Shown piece by piece: positions 9,488 to 18,416 of a stretch of 64,000 nucleotides of DNA (position 1 is the first letter of the stretch; each line of letters opens with the position of its first letter). The translations under genes and the position numbers were made by a program. The DNA is taken from the NCBI RefSeq assembly GCF_007197755.1, contig NZ_CP041636.1, positions 3,942,001 through 4,006,000 of the forward strand, given 5' to 3'. This DNA is from Ferrovibrio terrae. GTDB lineage: Bacteria > Pseudomonadota > Alphaproteobacteria > Ferrovibrionales > Ferrovibrionaceae. The notes beneath the pieces are model-generated. The model saw only the letters and a program-made list of their open reading frames with translations, had not been told where the DNA came from and did no database searches.

Positions 9488-10738
9488 ATGCACCGCCTGA
9501 TCGCCCTCACTCTCATTCTTGGCTGTCTGACCGCCACACCGGTCCTGGCACAGGATCAGCAACGCATTGTTGCGCTGATCAATGATGAGGTCGTTTCGCA
9601 ACGCGATCTCAACGAACGCATGCGTATCATCATGGCCACTACCCGCCTGCCGGATAACAATCCGGAAATCCTGCGGGCCGTCCGTGAACAGGCGCTGCGC
9701 TCGCTGGTCGATGACCGGTTGCAGATGCAGGAAGCCAAGCGCCGCAACATCAATGTCAGTCAGCAGGATGTCGATGCGGCGATCGGCGCCGTCGAGCGCC
9801 AGATGAACATCCCGCCGGGTCGCTTCGACGAATTCATTCGTCGCGGCGGCATCGACCCCACGGCAGTCGCCGGCCAGATCCGTACCGAGCTGACCTGGAG
9901 CCGCATGGTGCGCGCCCGCACCAGCGCCCAGACCTCCGTGACCGAGCAGGAAATCGACGAAGCGGTCGCCAAGCTGCGCGCCAATGTCGGCCAGACCGAA
10001 GAGCTGATCTCGGAAATCCTGGTGCCGGTCGACAGCCCCGATCAGGAAGAACCGCAGCGTCAGCTGGCACAGCGCATCATCGAACAGCTGCGTGGCGGCG
10101 CCAATTTCCCCGCCCTCGCCCGCCAGTTCAGCCGCGGCACCACCGCAGTCAACGGCGGCGATGTCGGCTGGGTGCAGCGCGGTACCCTGAACGAGGAAAT
10201 CGAGGCTGCCATCGCCAAGCTGGACAAGGGCCAGCTCTCGGAGCCGATCCGCACCGTGGGCGGCTGGCAGATCGTGGCGCTGCGCGACCGCCGTCGCATC
10301 TCGCTGCCGGGTATCGAAGAAAATCGCGTCACGCTGAAGCAGTTGCTGATCCCGCTGGCCGCCGAAGCGCCGCAGGCCGAAGCGGATGCCGCCATCGCCA
10401 AGGCGCGCCAGGCGCGCGGCGAGATCCGGACCTGCGATGACGTGGAACCTGTGGCGGGCCGCTACGACGCGCCCGGTTCGGGCAGCCTGGGGACGCTGCG
10501 GATGGGCGATCTGCCGGAGAGCTTCCGCCAGGCGGTCGCCCCGCTCGACATCAACCAGACCTCGGAGCCGGTGCGGGCCACCCGCGCGGTGCATATCTTC
10601 ACCCTGTGCGGCAGGCAGGAAGCCTCCGGCCTGAACCGCAACGAAGTGCGCCAGAACATTCTGTCGCGTCGCGCCGAGTTGATGGCCCAGCGTTACATTC
10701 GCGAGTTGCGCCGCGATGCCACCATTGAATTCCGATAA
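9488..10738 (+). CDS. surA: Periplasmic chaperone / peptidyl-prolyl isomerase SurA
   Basis: SurA escorts unfolded outer-membrane proteins, including LptD, to the BAM machine. The order is signal peptide (MHRLIALTLILGCLTA to VLAQ), SurA N-terminal chaperone domain (about 20-165), a first parvulin domain (about 170-275, with GGDVGWVQRG), and a second, more degenerate parvulin-like region to the C terminus. ATG 9488 is preferred over the in-frame TTG at 9476 because it begins the signal peptide. It lies directly after lptD, a client of SurA, and overlaps pdxA. Confidence 0.93.
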   Translation: MHRLIALTLILGCLTATPVLAQDQQRIVALINDEVVSQRDLNERMRIIMATTRLPDNNPEILRAVREQALRSLVDDRLQMQEAKRRNINVSQQDVDAAIGAVERQMNIPPGRFDEFIRRGGIDPTAVAGQIRTELTWSRMVRARTSAQTSVTEQEIDEAVAKLRANVGQTEELISEILVPVDSPDQEEPQRQLAQRIIEQLRGGANFPALARQFSRGTTAVNGGDVGWVQRGTLNEEIEAAIAKLDKGQLSEPIRTVGGWQIVALRDRRRISLPGIEENRVTLKQLLIPLAAEAPQAEADAAIAKARQARGEIRTCDDVEPVAGRYDAPGSGSLGTLRMGDLPESFRQAVAPLDINQTSEPVRATRAVHIFTLCGRQEASGLNRNEVRQNILSRRAELMAQRYIRELRRDATIEFR

Positions 10739-11771
10739 GGCGCAGTCCACCAGCGCGGCGCCGGCCGCAGTTTTGCCCATCGCCCTGACCATGGGCGAAC
10801 CGGCCGGCATCGGTGGCGAGATCGCCCTGCAGGCCTGGTTGCGCCGACGCGAAGCTGGCCTCCCCCCCTTCCTGATGCTGGACGACCCCGAGCGCCTGAA
10901 AGCGATTGCGGCCCTGCATGGCTGGAAGGTGCCGATCGAGGCCATCTCCGAGCCCGAGGCGGCGCTCGATGTGTTCGACCGCGCGCTGCCGGTGCTGCCG
11001 GTGCCTCTGCCGGCCATCCCGCAGCCCGGCATCCCGGATCGCCGCAACGCCCCCGCCGTGCTGCATGCCATCGAACTCGCGGTCACGCTCTGCAGCAATG
11101 GCAAGGTGGCTGCGCTGGTCACCAATCCAATCCACAAGGCGGCACTCTACGACGCCGGCTTCAGCCATCCCGGCCATACCGAATTCCTGGCGGCGCTTTG
11201 CGATGCGCCGCGTCCGGTGATGATGCTGGCCTCCGACAGGCTGCGTGTCGTGCCCGTCACCATCCACGTGGCGCTGAAGCGTGCCATTGACCTGCTCGAT
11301 GCCGACCTGATCGTGGAGACGGCGCGGATCACGGCAGCCGACCTGCGCGACAGGTTCGGCATCCCAAAGCCGCGGCTGGCGCTGGCTGGTCTCAACCCGC
11401 ATGCCGGCGAAAGCCGCAGCATGGGCGAGGAAGACGCCGCCATCGTGGCGCCCGCCGTCGCGCGCCTGCGTAGCATGGGCATCGACGCGCGCGGGCCGCT
11501 GCCGCCCGACACCATGTTTCATGCCGAGGCGCGCGAGACTTACGACGCCGCGATCTGCATGTATCACGACCAGGCGCTGATCCCGATCAAGACGCTGGAT
11601 TTCGACAGCGGCGTGAATGTCACGCTCGGCCTGCCGATCATCCGCACCTCGCCCGATCATGGCACGGCATTCGATATCGCCGGCAAGGGGATTGCCAAAC
11701 CCGACAGCCTGATCGCCGCGCTGAAGATGGCAGCCACGATGGCGAAGCATCGCATTGATGTCCAAGGTTGA
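10716..11771 (+). CDS. pdxA: 4-hydroxythreonine-4-phosphate dehydrogenase PdxA
   Basis: PdxA oxidises 4-phosphohydroxy-L-threonine in the deoxyxylulose-5-phosphate-dependent route to pyridoxal phosphate. Conserved blocks include ALTMGEPAGIGGEI, the metal-ligand segments HPGHTEFLA, GLNPHAGE and MYHDQALIPIK, and the C-terminal RTSPDHGTAFDIAG. The start overlaps the last 23 nt of surA and the end overlaps rsmA by 14 nt, the usual surA-pdxA-rsmA arrangement. Confidence 0.95.
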   Translation: MPPLNSDKAQSTSAAPAAVLPIALTMGEPAGIGGEIALQAWLRRREAGLPPFLMLDDPERLKAIAALHGWKVPIEAISEPEAALDVFDRALPVLPVPLPAIPQPGIPDRRNAPAVLHAIELAVTLCSNGKVAALVTNPIHKAALYDAGFSHPGHTEFLAALCDAPRPVMMLASDRLRVVPVTIHVALKRAIDLLDADLIVETARITAADLRDRFGIPKPRLALAGLNPHAGESRSMGEEDAAIVAPAVARLRSMGIDARGPLPPDTMFHAEARETYDAAICMYHDQALIPIKTLDFDSGVNVTLGLPIIRTSPDHGTAFDIAGKGIAKPDSLIAALKMAATMAKHRIDVQG

Positions 11772-12582
11772 AGCGCTGCCGCCGCTGCGCGAGGTGATCG
11801 CGCAGCACGAGCTGGCCGCGCGCAAGTCGCTCGGACAGAATTTCCTGCTCGACCTTAATCTGACCCGCAAGATCGCCCGTTCCGCTATGCCATGGACGGA
11901 TGCCACCGTCGTCGAGATCGGCCCCGGTCCCGGTGGGCTGACCCGCGCGCTGCTGCTGGAAGGCGCGCCCAGAGTGATCGCCGTCGAGCGCGACGACCGC
12001 TGTATCGCTGCGCTGCAGGATGTGATTGCCGCAGCCGACGGCCGCCTCGTCGTGCATGCCGGCGACGCGCTGGAAACCGATTTCGCCGCGCTGGCGCCGC
12101 CGCCATGGCAGGTGGTCGCCAACCTGCCCTACAACATCGCCACGCCGCTGCTGCTTGGCTGGCTGGCGCAGGCGCAGAATTTCACGCGCATCACGGTTCT
12201 GGTGCAGAAGGAAGTCGCCGAGCGGCTGGCGGCCAAACCCGGCGGCAAGACCTATGGCCGGCTGGCCGTGGCGGCGCAGTGGCGCGCCGAAGTGCGCATG
12301 CTGTTCGATATCGGCCCGCAGGCTTTCGTCCCGGCACCCAAGGTGACGTCCACCATTGTGGAACTGACGCCGCGCACCAAACCGCTGGCCGAAGCCGAAC
12401 CCGCCAAGCTGGAACGCGTGACAGCAGCGGCCTTCAACCAGCGCCGCAAGATGCTGCGCGCCGCGCTCAAGCCGCTGTGGCCGGATGCCGATGCGAAACT
12501 GGGGCAGGCTGGCATCGATCCGACCCGCCGCGCGGAAACGCTCTCTATCGAAGAGTTCTGCGCGCTCGCGAGGCTGATGTAA
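11758..12582 (+). CDS. rsmA: 16S rRNA (A1518/A1519) dimethyltransferase RsmA
   Basis: RsmA (KsgA) dimethylates two adjacent adenines in helix 45 of 16S rRNA using S-adenosylmethionine. It shows the KSLGQNFLLD start block, the SAM-binding IGPGPGGLTRALL motif, and NLPYNIATPLL, the catalytic N-L-P-Y signature. I use ATG 11758; a TTG lies one codon earlier. The stop codon directly touches the stop codon of the convergent gmk, with no spacer. Confidence 0.95.
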   Translation: MSKVEALPPLREVIAQHELAARKSLGQNFLLDLNLTRKIARSAMPWTDATVVEIGPGPGGLTRALLLEGAPRVIAVERDDRCIAALQDVIAAADGRLVVHAGDALETDFAALAPPPWQVVANLPYNIATPLLLGWLAQAQNFTRITVLVQKEVAERLAAKPGGKTYGRLAVAAQWRAEVRMLFDIGPQAFVPAPKVTSTIVELTPRTKPLAEAEPAKLERVTAAAFNQRRKMLRAALKPLWPDADAKLGQAGIDPTRRAETLSIEEFCALARLM

Positions 12583-13227
12583 TCAGCGACCCTCGCGCAG
12601 CGTCTTGACGAAATCGACCAGGCCGACGCCGCGATGCCGCTTCAGCCGCTCGGCGCGCAGGATGGCATGCACCTGCGCCAAGCAGTGTTCGACATCCTCG
12701 TTGATCACCACGTAGTCGTATTCCGCCCAGTGGCTGATCTCGTCAGCTGCCTTCGACATGCGCTTGGCCACGACTTCGGCGGAATCCTGCGCGCGGGTAT
12801 GCAGCCGCTTTTCCAGGTCGCGGGTGGACGGCGGCAAAATGAAGACGCTGACCAGATCGTCGCGCGCGCGCTGGCGCAGCTGCTGCGTGCCCTGCCAGTC
12901 GATGTCGAACAGGATGTCCTGCCCGGCCGACAGCCGCTTCTCGACCTGCTCTTTCGGCGTGCCGTAGTAATAGTCGAACACCTTGGCGTGTTCGAGCAGC
13001 TCCTGGCGGTTCACCATCAGGCCGAAATCTTCCGAACTGATGAAGTGATAATGCGTGCCGTCCACCTCACCCGGACGGCGCGCCCGCGTCGTCACAGAGA
13101 CCGAGAGATGCAGGTCCGGGTCTTCGGCCAGCAGGCGGCGCGAGATCGTGGTCTTGCCGGCGCCCGAGGGCGAGGACAGCACCAGCATCAAGCCACGCCG
13201 GGCAATCGAAACAGCCTTACTCGACAT
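12583..13227 (-). CDS. gmk: Guanylate kinase
   Basis: Guanylate kinase phosphorylates GMP to GDP. The 214-residue protein has the P-loop SSPSGAGKTT (about 18-27), the GMP-binding segment with TTRARRPGEVDGTHYHF, and DIDWQGTQQLR. Its first 11 nt overlap the end of yicC, and the yicC-gmk order is conserved in many proteobacteria. Confidence 0.96.
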   Translation of the reverse strand: MSSKAVSIARRGLMLVLSSPSGAGKTTISRRLLAEDPDLHLSVSVTTRARRPGEVDGTHYHFISSEDFGLMVNRQELLEHAKVFDYYYGTPKEQVEKRLSAGQDILFDIDWQGTQQLRQRARDDLVSVFILPPSTRDLEKRLHTRAQDSAEVVAKRMSKAADEISHWAEYDYVVINEDVEHCLAQVHAILRAERLKRHRGVGLVDFVKTLREGR

Positions 13228-14110
13228 TCTGGGCCTGCTCGCGCAAACGGTCGATCACCAGTTTCAGATCAAGGCCAATCGCAGTCAGTCCGGCATCGAA
13301 GGCCTTGGAGCAGAGCGTGTTGGCCTCGCGGTTGAATTCCTGCATCAGGAAGTCGAGCTTGCGGCCCACGCCCTTGGCGTCGCCCTTCAGCAGACCCTGC
13401 GCGGAGGCGACATGCGCCCGCAGGCGGTCCAGTTCCTCGCGCACGTCCAGCCGTGTGACCTGCAGCGCGAGTTCCTGCGCCAGACGGTCTTCGGCGACCG
13501 GCGGATTCTGCGCCAGCAGTTCCGACAGCTGCGTCTGCAGGCGGCGGCGCAGGCCTTCGGGCCGTACGGCCTCGACTTCGCTGGCGCGCCCGGTCAGCAC
13601 CGCAATTTCATTGAACTGCCCGCCCAGCACCTCGGCCAGCTTGGCGCCTTCGGCATCGCGGCTCTGTACCAGTTTGTCGAGGGCCTCAGTGAAACTTTGT
13701 TTCAGCGCGGCTTCCAGCGACGCGCGGGCCTCTTCATCCTCGGCGATGCTGCCGACCGGCTCGACCACGCCGCGCACGGCCAGCAGGCCATCCAGACGCG
13801 GCGCACCGACGCCGCGCGATTCCAGCTTACCGGCCATCGCCAGCAGTTGTTCGAGCAGCGCCTCGTTCAGCCGATAGTTCGGCGCAGCATCCGCACTTTC
13901 GACAAGCTGCAGATTGAGATTGATGTTGCCGCGCACCAGTCTGGCCTGCGCCTGACTGCGCAGATCGGCCTCGATGCTGTCGAAGCCCGGCGGCAGGCGA
14001 AAGCGCAGCTCAAGGCCGCGGCCGTTGACCGACTTCAGTTCCCAGATCCAGGCTTTGTTGCCGGCGCGTCCATCGACACGAGCGAAGCCAGTCATGCTGA
14101 CAAGCGACAC
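13217..14110 (-). CDS. YicC/YloC family endoribonuclease
   Basis: YicC-family proteins are RNA-binding endoribonucleases linked to stress and stationary phase. The characteristic N terminus MSLVSMTGFAR and a core KSVNGRGLELRFRLP are present, as is the C-terminal LDFLMQEFNREANTLCSKA block. Length (297 aa) is normal. It is upstream of and overlapping gmk in a two-gene unit, divergent from the dehydrogenase at 14179. Confidence 0.93.
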   Translation of the reverse strand: MSLVSMTGFARVDGRAGNKAWIWELKSVNGRGLELRFRLPPGFDSIEADLRSQAQARLVRGNINLNLQLVESADAAPNYRLNEALLEQLLAMAGKLESRGVGAPRLDGLLAVRGVVEPVGSIAEDEEARASLEAALKQSFTEALDKLVQSRDAEGAKLAEVLGGQFNEIAVLTGRASEVEAVRPEGLRRRLQTQLSELLAQNPPVAEDRLAQELALQVTRLDVREELDRLRAHVASAQGLLKGDAKGVGRKLDFLMQEFNREANTLCSKAFDAGLTAIGLDLKLVIDRLREQAQNVE

Positions 14111-14178
14111 GATTCCCCCGAAAATGCTACGGTGCGCTGCACTATAGTGAAAAACACTCAGGGGGTCGAGGCCAGGTC

Positions 14179-14946
14179 ATGGAGCAGACAGAGCTTTCGG
14201 GAATCGTCATCACCGGGGCCTCGAGCGGAATCGGCCAGGCGCTGGCCGAGCTGTATGCCCGCCCCGGCGTGCTGCTGGCGCTGACCGGCCGTGATGCGAC
14301 TCGCCTGGAGGCCGTCGCCGAAGCCTGCCGCCAGCGCGGCGCGGCCGTGGAAGCCGAAACCGTGCCCGTCACCGACCATGCCGGCATGCAGGCCTTCATC
14401 GCAAAGGTCGCGGCCAGATCGCGTCTCGACCTGGTGATCGCCAATGCCGGCGTATCTGGCGGCTTCAAGGACTGGGCCGACTTCGATGCTTATATCCGCG
14501 CGATCACCAGCGTGAATATCGACGGCGTGCTGAACACAGTGAACCCGGCGATCCCGGTGATGGTGCAGCAGCGCAGCGGCCAGATCGCCATTGTCGCCTC
14601 GATCGCCGGCTTCCTTGCCATGCCGGGTGCGGTGCCCTATTCCGCGACCAAGCATTTCGCCCGCGCCTATGCCGAGGAACTGCGCGGCCGGCTGGCGCGC
14701 GAAGGCGTGCGCGTCTCGTCGATCTGCCCCGGCTTCGTCACCACGCGCATGACCGCGCGCAACACATTCCCGATGCCCTTCCTGATGGACGAGCAGCGCG
14801 CCGCCCGCATCATTGCGGATGGTCTGGCGCGTGATCAGGGGCGTATCGCGTTTCCCTGGCCGATGCTGGCGATGGTGCGGCTGCTTGGAATGCTGCCGTA
14901 TCCGCTGCTCGACTGGGTGCTGCGCCGCAGTCCGGCGAAGAACTGA
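14179..14946 (+). CDS. Short-chain dehydrogenase/reductase
   Basis: NAD(P)-dependent oxidoreductase of the classical SDR fold. It has the cofactor motif TGASSGIGQAL near residue 12, the NAG block (IANAGVSGG) near 90, and the catalytic Ser/Tyr/Lys set with YSATKHFARAY near residue 155. The C-terminal hydrophobic stretch (MLAMVRLLGMLPYPLLDWVL) resembles membrane-associating SDRs, but that is only inferred. The substrate is unknown. The stop lies 1 nt from the convergent mltG stop. Confidence 0.88.
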   Translation: MEQTELSGIVITGASSGIGQALAELYARPGVLLALTGRDATRLEAVAEACRQRGAAVEAETVPVTDHAGMQAFIAKVAARSRLDLVIANAGVSGGFKDWADFDAYIRAITSVNIDGVLNTVNPAIPVMVQQRSGQIAIVASIAGFLAMPGAVPYSATKHFARAYAEELRGRLAREGVRVSSICPGFVTTRMTARNTFPMPFLMDEQRAARIIADGLARDQGRIAFPWPMLAMVRLLGMLPYPLLDWVLRRSPAKN

Positions 14947-14947
14947 C

Positions 14948-15925
14948 TTATCGACGCTGGGTCGCGCGATAGGCCGCTACATTCTTCAGGTGCTCGTCGT
15001 AGGTGCGGGCAAAGACATGCCCGCCCTTGCCATCGGCGACGAAATACAGGAAGTCGTGGCTTTCCGGCTGCAGCACGGCAGCAATGCTGGCACGGCCGGG
15101 ATGATTGATCGGCGTCGGCGGCAGACCGTCGATGGTGTAGGTGTTCCACGCACTCGGACGGGCAAGATCGTTCAGCGTCAGCGGCCGTTCCATCTCGCGC
15201 GCACCGCCGGTGATGCCATAGGCCACCGTGGGGTCGGCCTGCAGCTTCATGTTGCGCTTCAGGCGATTGAGATAGACACCGGCGACGCGCGGACGCTCGG
15301 CCGGCACCGGCGTTTCCGCCTCCACGATGGAGGCCAGAATCACCGCCTGCGCCTGCGTCGTGACCGGCAGGTTGGCGGCGCGCTTGGGCCATAGCTCGGC
15401 CAACAGGTCCTCGTGCGCCTTGCGCATGCGCGCCAGCAGCTCGGCGCGGCCGTCGCCGTAGATATACTGATAGGTCTCGGGCAGCAGGCTGCCTTCTGCC
15501 ACCGCCGTTGATGGCCAGCTGCCGGTCAGAGCCTCGCCCGCCTCAACCAGCCTGCGAATCTCCACCGTCATCTGGCCTTCGGGTATGGTGAGGCGGCGCG
15601 GATAGACGCGGCCGGCGGCGATCTTCTCCAGCACCTGCCGTGGCGTAGCCCCCGGCGTGAACTGGTATTCGCCGGCCTTCAGGCTTTGTCCCGTCCCGGT
15701 CAGCCAGGCCGCAATCTCGGCCAGCTTCGCATGATCCACCACGCGCGCTTCGGCCAGCCGTTCGGCGATGCCGGCCACGCGCGTGCCGCGCGGCACCAGC
15801 ACGATACTCTCCTGCGCCAGCGGGCCCGGACTGTCGAGCCAGTGCGAGAACCACAGCCAGGCAGCACACAGGACGACGGCGCCGGCCAGCGGGATCGCCA
15901 GCAGGCCGCGCAGAAGCCTTTTCAT
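14948..15925 (-). CDS. mltG: Endolytic murein transglycosylase MltG
   Basis: MltG cuts nascent glycan strands in peptidoglycan and limits their length. One N-terminal membrane anchor (about 8-30) is followed by a LysM-like segment (about 45-105) and the YceG catalytic domain. ILASIVEAETP carries the expected catalytic Glu, followed by VYLNRLKRNMKLQADPTVAYG. It is the last gene of the fab block, 10 nt after fabF, a common arrangement in alphaproteobacteria. Confidence 0.94.
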   Translation of the reverse strand: MKRLLRGLLAIPLAGAVVLCAAWLWFSHWLDSPGPLAQESIVLVPRGTRVAGIAERLAEARVVDHAKLAEIAAWLTGTGQSLKAGEYQFTPGATPRQVLEKIAAGRVYPRRLTIPEGQMTVEIRRLVEAGEALTGSWPSTAVAEGSLLPETYQYIYGDGRAELLARMRKAHEDLLAELWPKRAANLPVTTQAQAVILASIVEAETPVPAERPRVAGVYLNRLKRNMKLQADPTVAYGITGGAREMERPLTLNDLARPSAWNTYTIDGLPPTPINHPGRASIAAVLQPESHDFLYFVADGKGGHVFARTYDEHLKNVAAYRATQRR

Positions 15926-15935
15926 CGACGGGGAA

Positions 15936-17213
15936 TTAGGCGTCGTACCGCTTCAGCACGAGCGACGCGTTGGTGCCGCCGAACCCGAAGGAGTTCGACA
16001 GCGCCGCGCGAACGTCGCGCTGCTTGGCCTTGTGCGGCACCAGGTCGAGACCGACAGCGACATCGCTGGGGTCGTCCAGGTTCAGCGTCGGCGGGCAGAT
16101 GCCGGTCTTGATCGCCAGCGTGGAGAAGATCGCCTCCACCGCGCCGGCGGCGCCGAGCAGATGGCCGATCGACGATTTGGTGGACGACATCGACAGGCTG
16201 CCCATCGCATTGCCGAACAGGCGCTTCACGGCACCGAGTTCGATCTCGTCGCCCAACGGCGTCGAGGTGCCGTGCGCGTTGATGTAATCGATGTCGCTGG
16301 GCTGCATGCCGGCACGCTTCAGCGCCATCTGCATGCAGCGGAACGCGCCGTCGCCGCTCTCATGCGGCGCGGTGATGTGATAGGCGTCACCCGACAGGCC
16401 ATACCCCACCACTTCGGCATAAATCTTGGCGCCGCGCGCCTTGGCATGCTCGAGTTCCTCGAGCACCACCACGCCGGCACCTTCGCCCATCACGAAACCA
16501 TCGCGCCCCTTGTCCCAGGGGCGCGAGCCCTTGGTCGGGTTGTCGTTGAAGCCGGTGGACAGGGCACGCGAGGCACAGAAGCCGGCGACACCGAGCGGAC
16601 CGATGGTGGCTTCGGCACCGCCGGCCACCATCACATCAGCATCGTCCCACATGATCAGCCGGGCGGCATCGCCGATGGCATGCGCGCCGGTCGAACAGGC
16701 CGTCACCACCGCGTGGTTCGGCCCCTTGAAGCCGTATTCGATCGAGACATGGCCGGAGACCAGGTTGATCAGACGGCCCGGCACGAAGAACGGGCTGATG
16801 CGGCGGGGGCCTTTTTCCTTGAGCAGGAGCGCGGCTTCCTCGATACCGTTGAGGCCGCCGATGCCGGAGCCGATCAGCACGCCGGTGCGGCAGCGCTGCT
16901 CTTCATCGGCCGGGACCCAACCGGAATCCTTCACCGCCTGCTTGGCTGCTGCCAGCCCGAAGACGATGAAATCGTCAACGCGCTTGCGATCCTTCGCCTC
17001 CATCCATTCGTCGGGATCGAAGGCATCGGCACGGTCAGGGAAATCCGCCTTGAGCGGAACCTGACCGGCGATTTTCGCGGACATCTCGGCAGGGTCGAAA
17101 CGGGTGATCGGGCCAAGGCCGGATTCACCGTTGATCAGACGCTGCCAAGTTGCCTCTACGCCGCAGGCGAGTGGCGTGACCAGGCCGAGGCCGGTGACGA
17201 CGACACGACGCAT
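15936..17213 (-). CDS. fabF: Beta-ketoacyl-ACP synthase II
   Basis: FabF condenses malonyl-ACP with acyl-ACP in fatty-acid elongation. The thiolase-fold triad is visible: active-site Cys in TACSTGAHAIGDA (about 165), His in NAHGTSTPLGD (about 305), and His in KSSIGHLLGAAG (about 342). The C-terminal FGFGGTNASLVL closes the domain. 425 aa is a normal length. It is downstream of acpP. Confidence 0.96.
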   Translation of the reverse strand: MRRVVVTGLGLVTPLACGVEATWQRLINGESGLGPITRFDPAEMSAKIAGQVPLKADFPDRADAFDPDEWMEAKDRKRVDDFIVFGLAAAKQAVKDSGWVPADEEQRCRTGVLIGSGIGGLNGIEEAALLLKEKGPRRISPFFVPGRLINLVSGHVSIEYGFKGPNHAVVTACSTGAHAIGDAARLIMWDDADVMVAGGAEATIGPLGVAGFCASRALSTGFNDNPTKGSRPWDKGRDGFVMGEGAGVVVLEELEHAKARGAKIYAEVVGYGLSGDAYHITAPHESGDGAFRCMQMALKRAGMQPSDIDYINAHGTSTPLGDEIELGAVKRLFGNAMGSLSMSSTKSSIGHLLGAAGAVEAIFSTLAIKTGICPPTLNLDDPSDVAVGLDLVPHKAKQRDVRAALSNSFGFGGTNASLVLKRYDA

Positions 17214-17270
17214 AGCGGTACCTTTCGTGACGAGACGGAAAAAGCGGAGAACGTAAGCGGCGTCAGCCGA

Positions 17271-17510
17271 TTACGACGCCGAACGCTCTTTGATGAAATC
17301 GATCGCGTCCTTGACGGTCAGGATCTTTTCAGCGGCATCATCGGGGATCTCGACGCCGAACTCTTCTTCGAACGCCATCACCAGCTCAACAGTGTCGAGG
17401 CTGTCCGCGCCCAGGTCATCGATGAAGCTTGCCGCTTCGGTGACCTTCTCTTCTTCGACGCCGAGATGTTCGACGACGATCTTCTTAACGCGCTCAGCAA
17501 CATCGCTCAT
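17271..17510 (-). CDS. acpP: Acyl carrier protein
   Basis: This is the small acidic carrier that holds growing acyl chains on phosphopantetheine. The 79-residue protein has the modification motif [10 protein letters not shown] with the Ser to be modified near residue 37 and the [14 protein letters not shown] helix. ATG 17510 ([10 protein letters not shown]) is the family start; the frame is open further upstream to 17609, but that extension does not look like ACP. It sits between fabG and fabF. Confidence 0.97.
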   Translation of the reverse strand: MSDVAERVKKIVVEHLGVEEEKVTEAASFIDDLGADSLDTVELVMAFEEEFGVEIPDDAAEKILTVKDAIDFIKERSAS

Positions 17511-17654
17511 TTCATAAATCCCTGTGGTTGTGGCTGCCAGCGCCTGCTTTTCATGCGGCGGCAGCGGGCAGATGGGGGCTCCCTTACCATAGAAACCCCA
17601 CGCTTCCAAGCCGTTCCAAGACCGCGAAACGGCGTGATTCGTGACCGGATTTCC

Positions 17655-18395
17655 TTAGGAAATCATGGCCATGCCGCCGTTAACATGCAAGGTCTGTCCG
17701 GTCACGTAGGCAGCTTCCTCCGAGGCCAGATAAAGCACGGCGGCGGCAATTTCCGGGCTCTGGCCGAGTCGGCCGGCCGGAATCTTCTGGGAAATCATTT
17801 CCTTCTGCTGGTCGGTCAGCACATCGGTCATCGCGGTCTGGATAAAACCGGGGGCGACGCAGTTGGCAGTGATATTGCGCGAGGCCACTTCCTGGGCCAG
17901 CGACTTGGTCATGCCGGTCAGGCCGGCCTTCGCAGCTGCGTAATTGAGCTGGCCCGGATTACCGGTCGCACCCACCACCGAGGTGATGGAAATGATGCGG
18001 CCCCAGCGGCGCTTCATCATGCCCTTCAGCGAAGCGCGGGCGAGCCGGAAGGCGGCGCTGAGATTGACGTCCAGCACGGTCTGCCAGTCATCATCCTTCA
18101 TGCGCATGGCCAGGCCGTCGCGGGTGATGCCGGCGTTGTTGACCAGGATATCCACCTGCCCCATCGCGGCTTCAGCCTTGGCAACCAGGCCGTTCACGGC
18201 TTCGGCGTCCGCCAGATTGCAGGGCACGACATGCGCGCGACTGCCCAGCTTGGCCGCCAGTTCCTGCAGCACGGCTTCGCGGGTACCCGACAGTGCCACG
18301 GTGGCGCCCTGCTTGTGCAGCGCTTCGGCGATGGCGCCGCCGATACCGCCGGTGGCGCCGGTGACGAGAGCGAATTTGCCGGTCAGGTCGAACAT
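17655..18395 (-). CDS. fabG: 3-oxoacyl-ACP reductase
   Basis: FabG reduces 3-oxoacyl-ACP with NADPH, the first reduction of each elongation cycle. SDR features are TGATGGIGGAIAEAL (about 12-26), VNNAGITRDGL, and the catalytic Ser/Tyr/Lys around SVVGATGNPGQLNYAAAKAG. The end VTGQTLHVNGGMAM is typical of FabG. It has 246 aa and lies between fabD and acpP. Confidence 0.96.
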   Translation of the reverse strand: MFDLTGKFALVTGATGGIGGAIAEALHKQGATVALSGTREAVLQELAAKLGSRAHVVPCNLADAEAVNGLVAKAEAAMGQVDILVNNAGITRDGLAMRMKDDDWQTVLDVNLSAAFRLARASLKGMMKRRWGRIISITSVVGATGNPGQLNYAAAKAGLTGMTKSLAQEVASRNITANCVAPGFIQTAMTDVLTDQQKEMISQKIPAGRLGQSPEIAAAVLYLASEEAAYVTGQTLHVNGGMAMIS

Positions 18396-18416
18396 GTGCG
18401 TTTTCCTATCTCGATC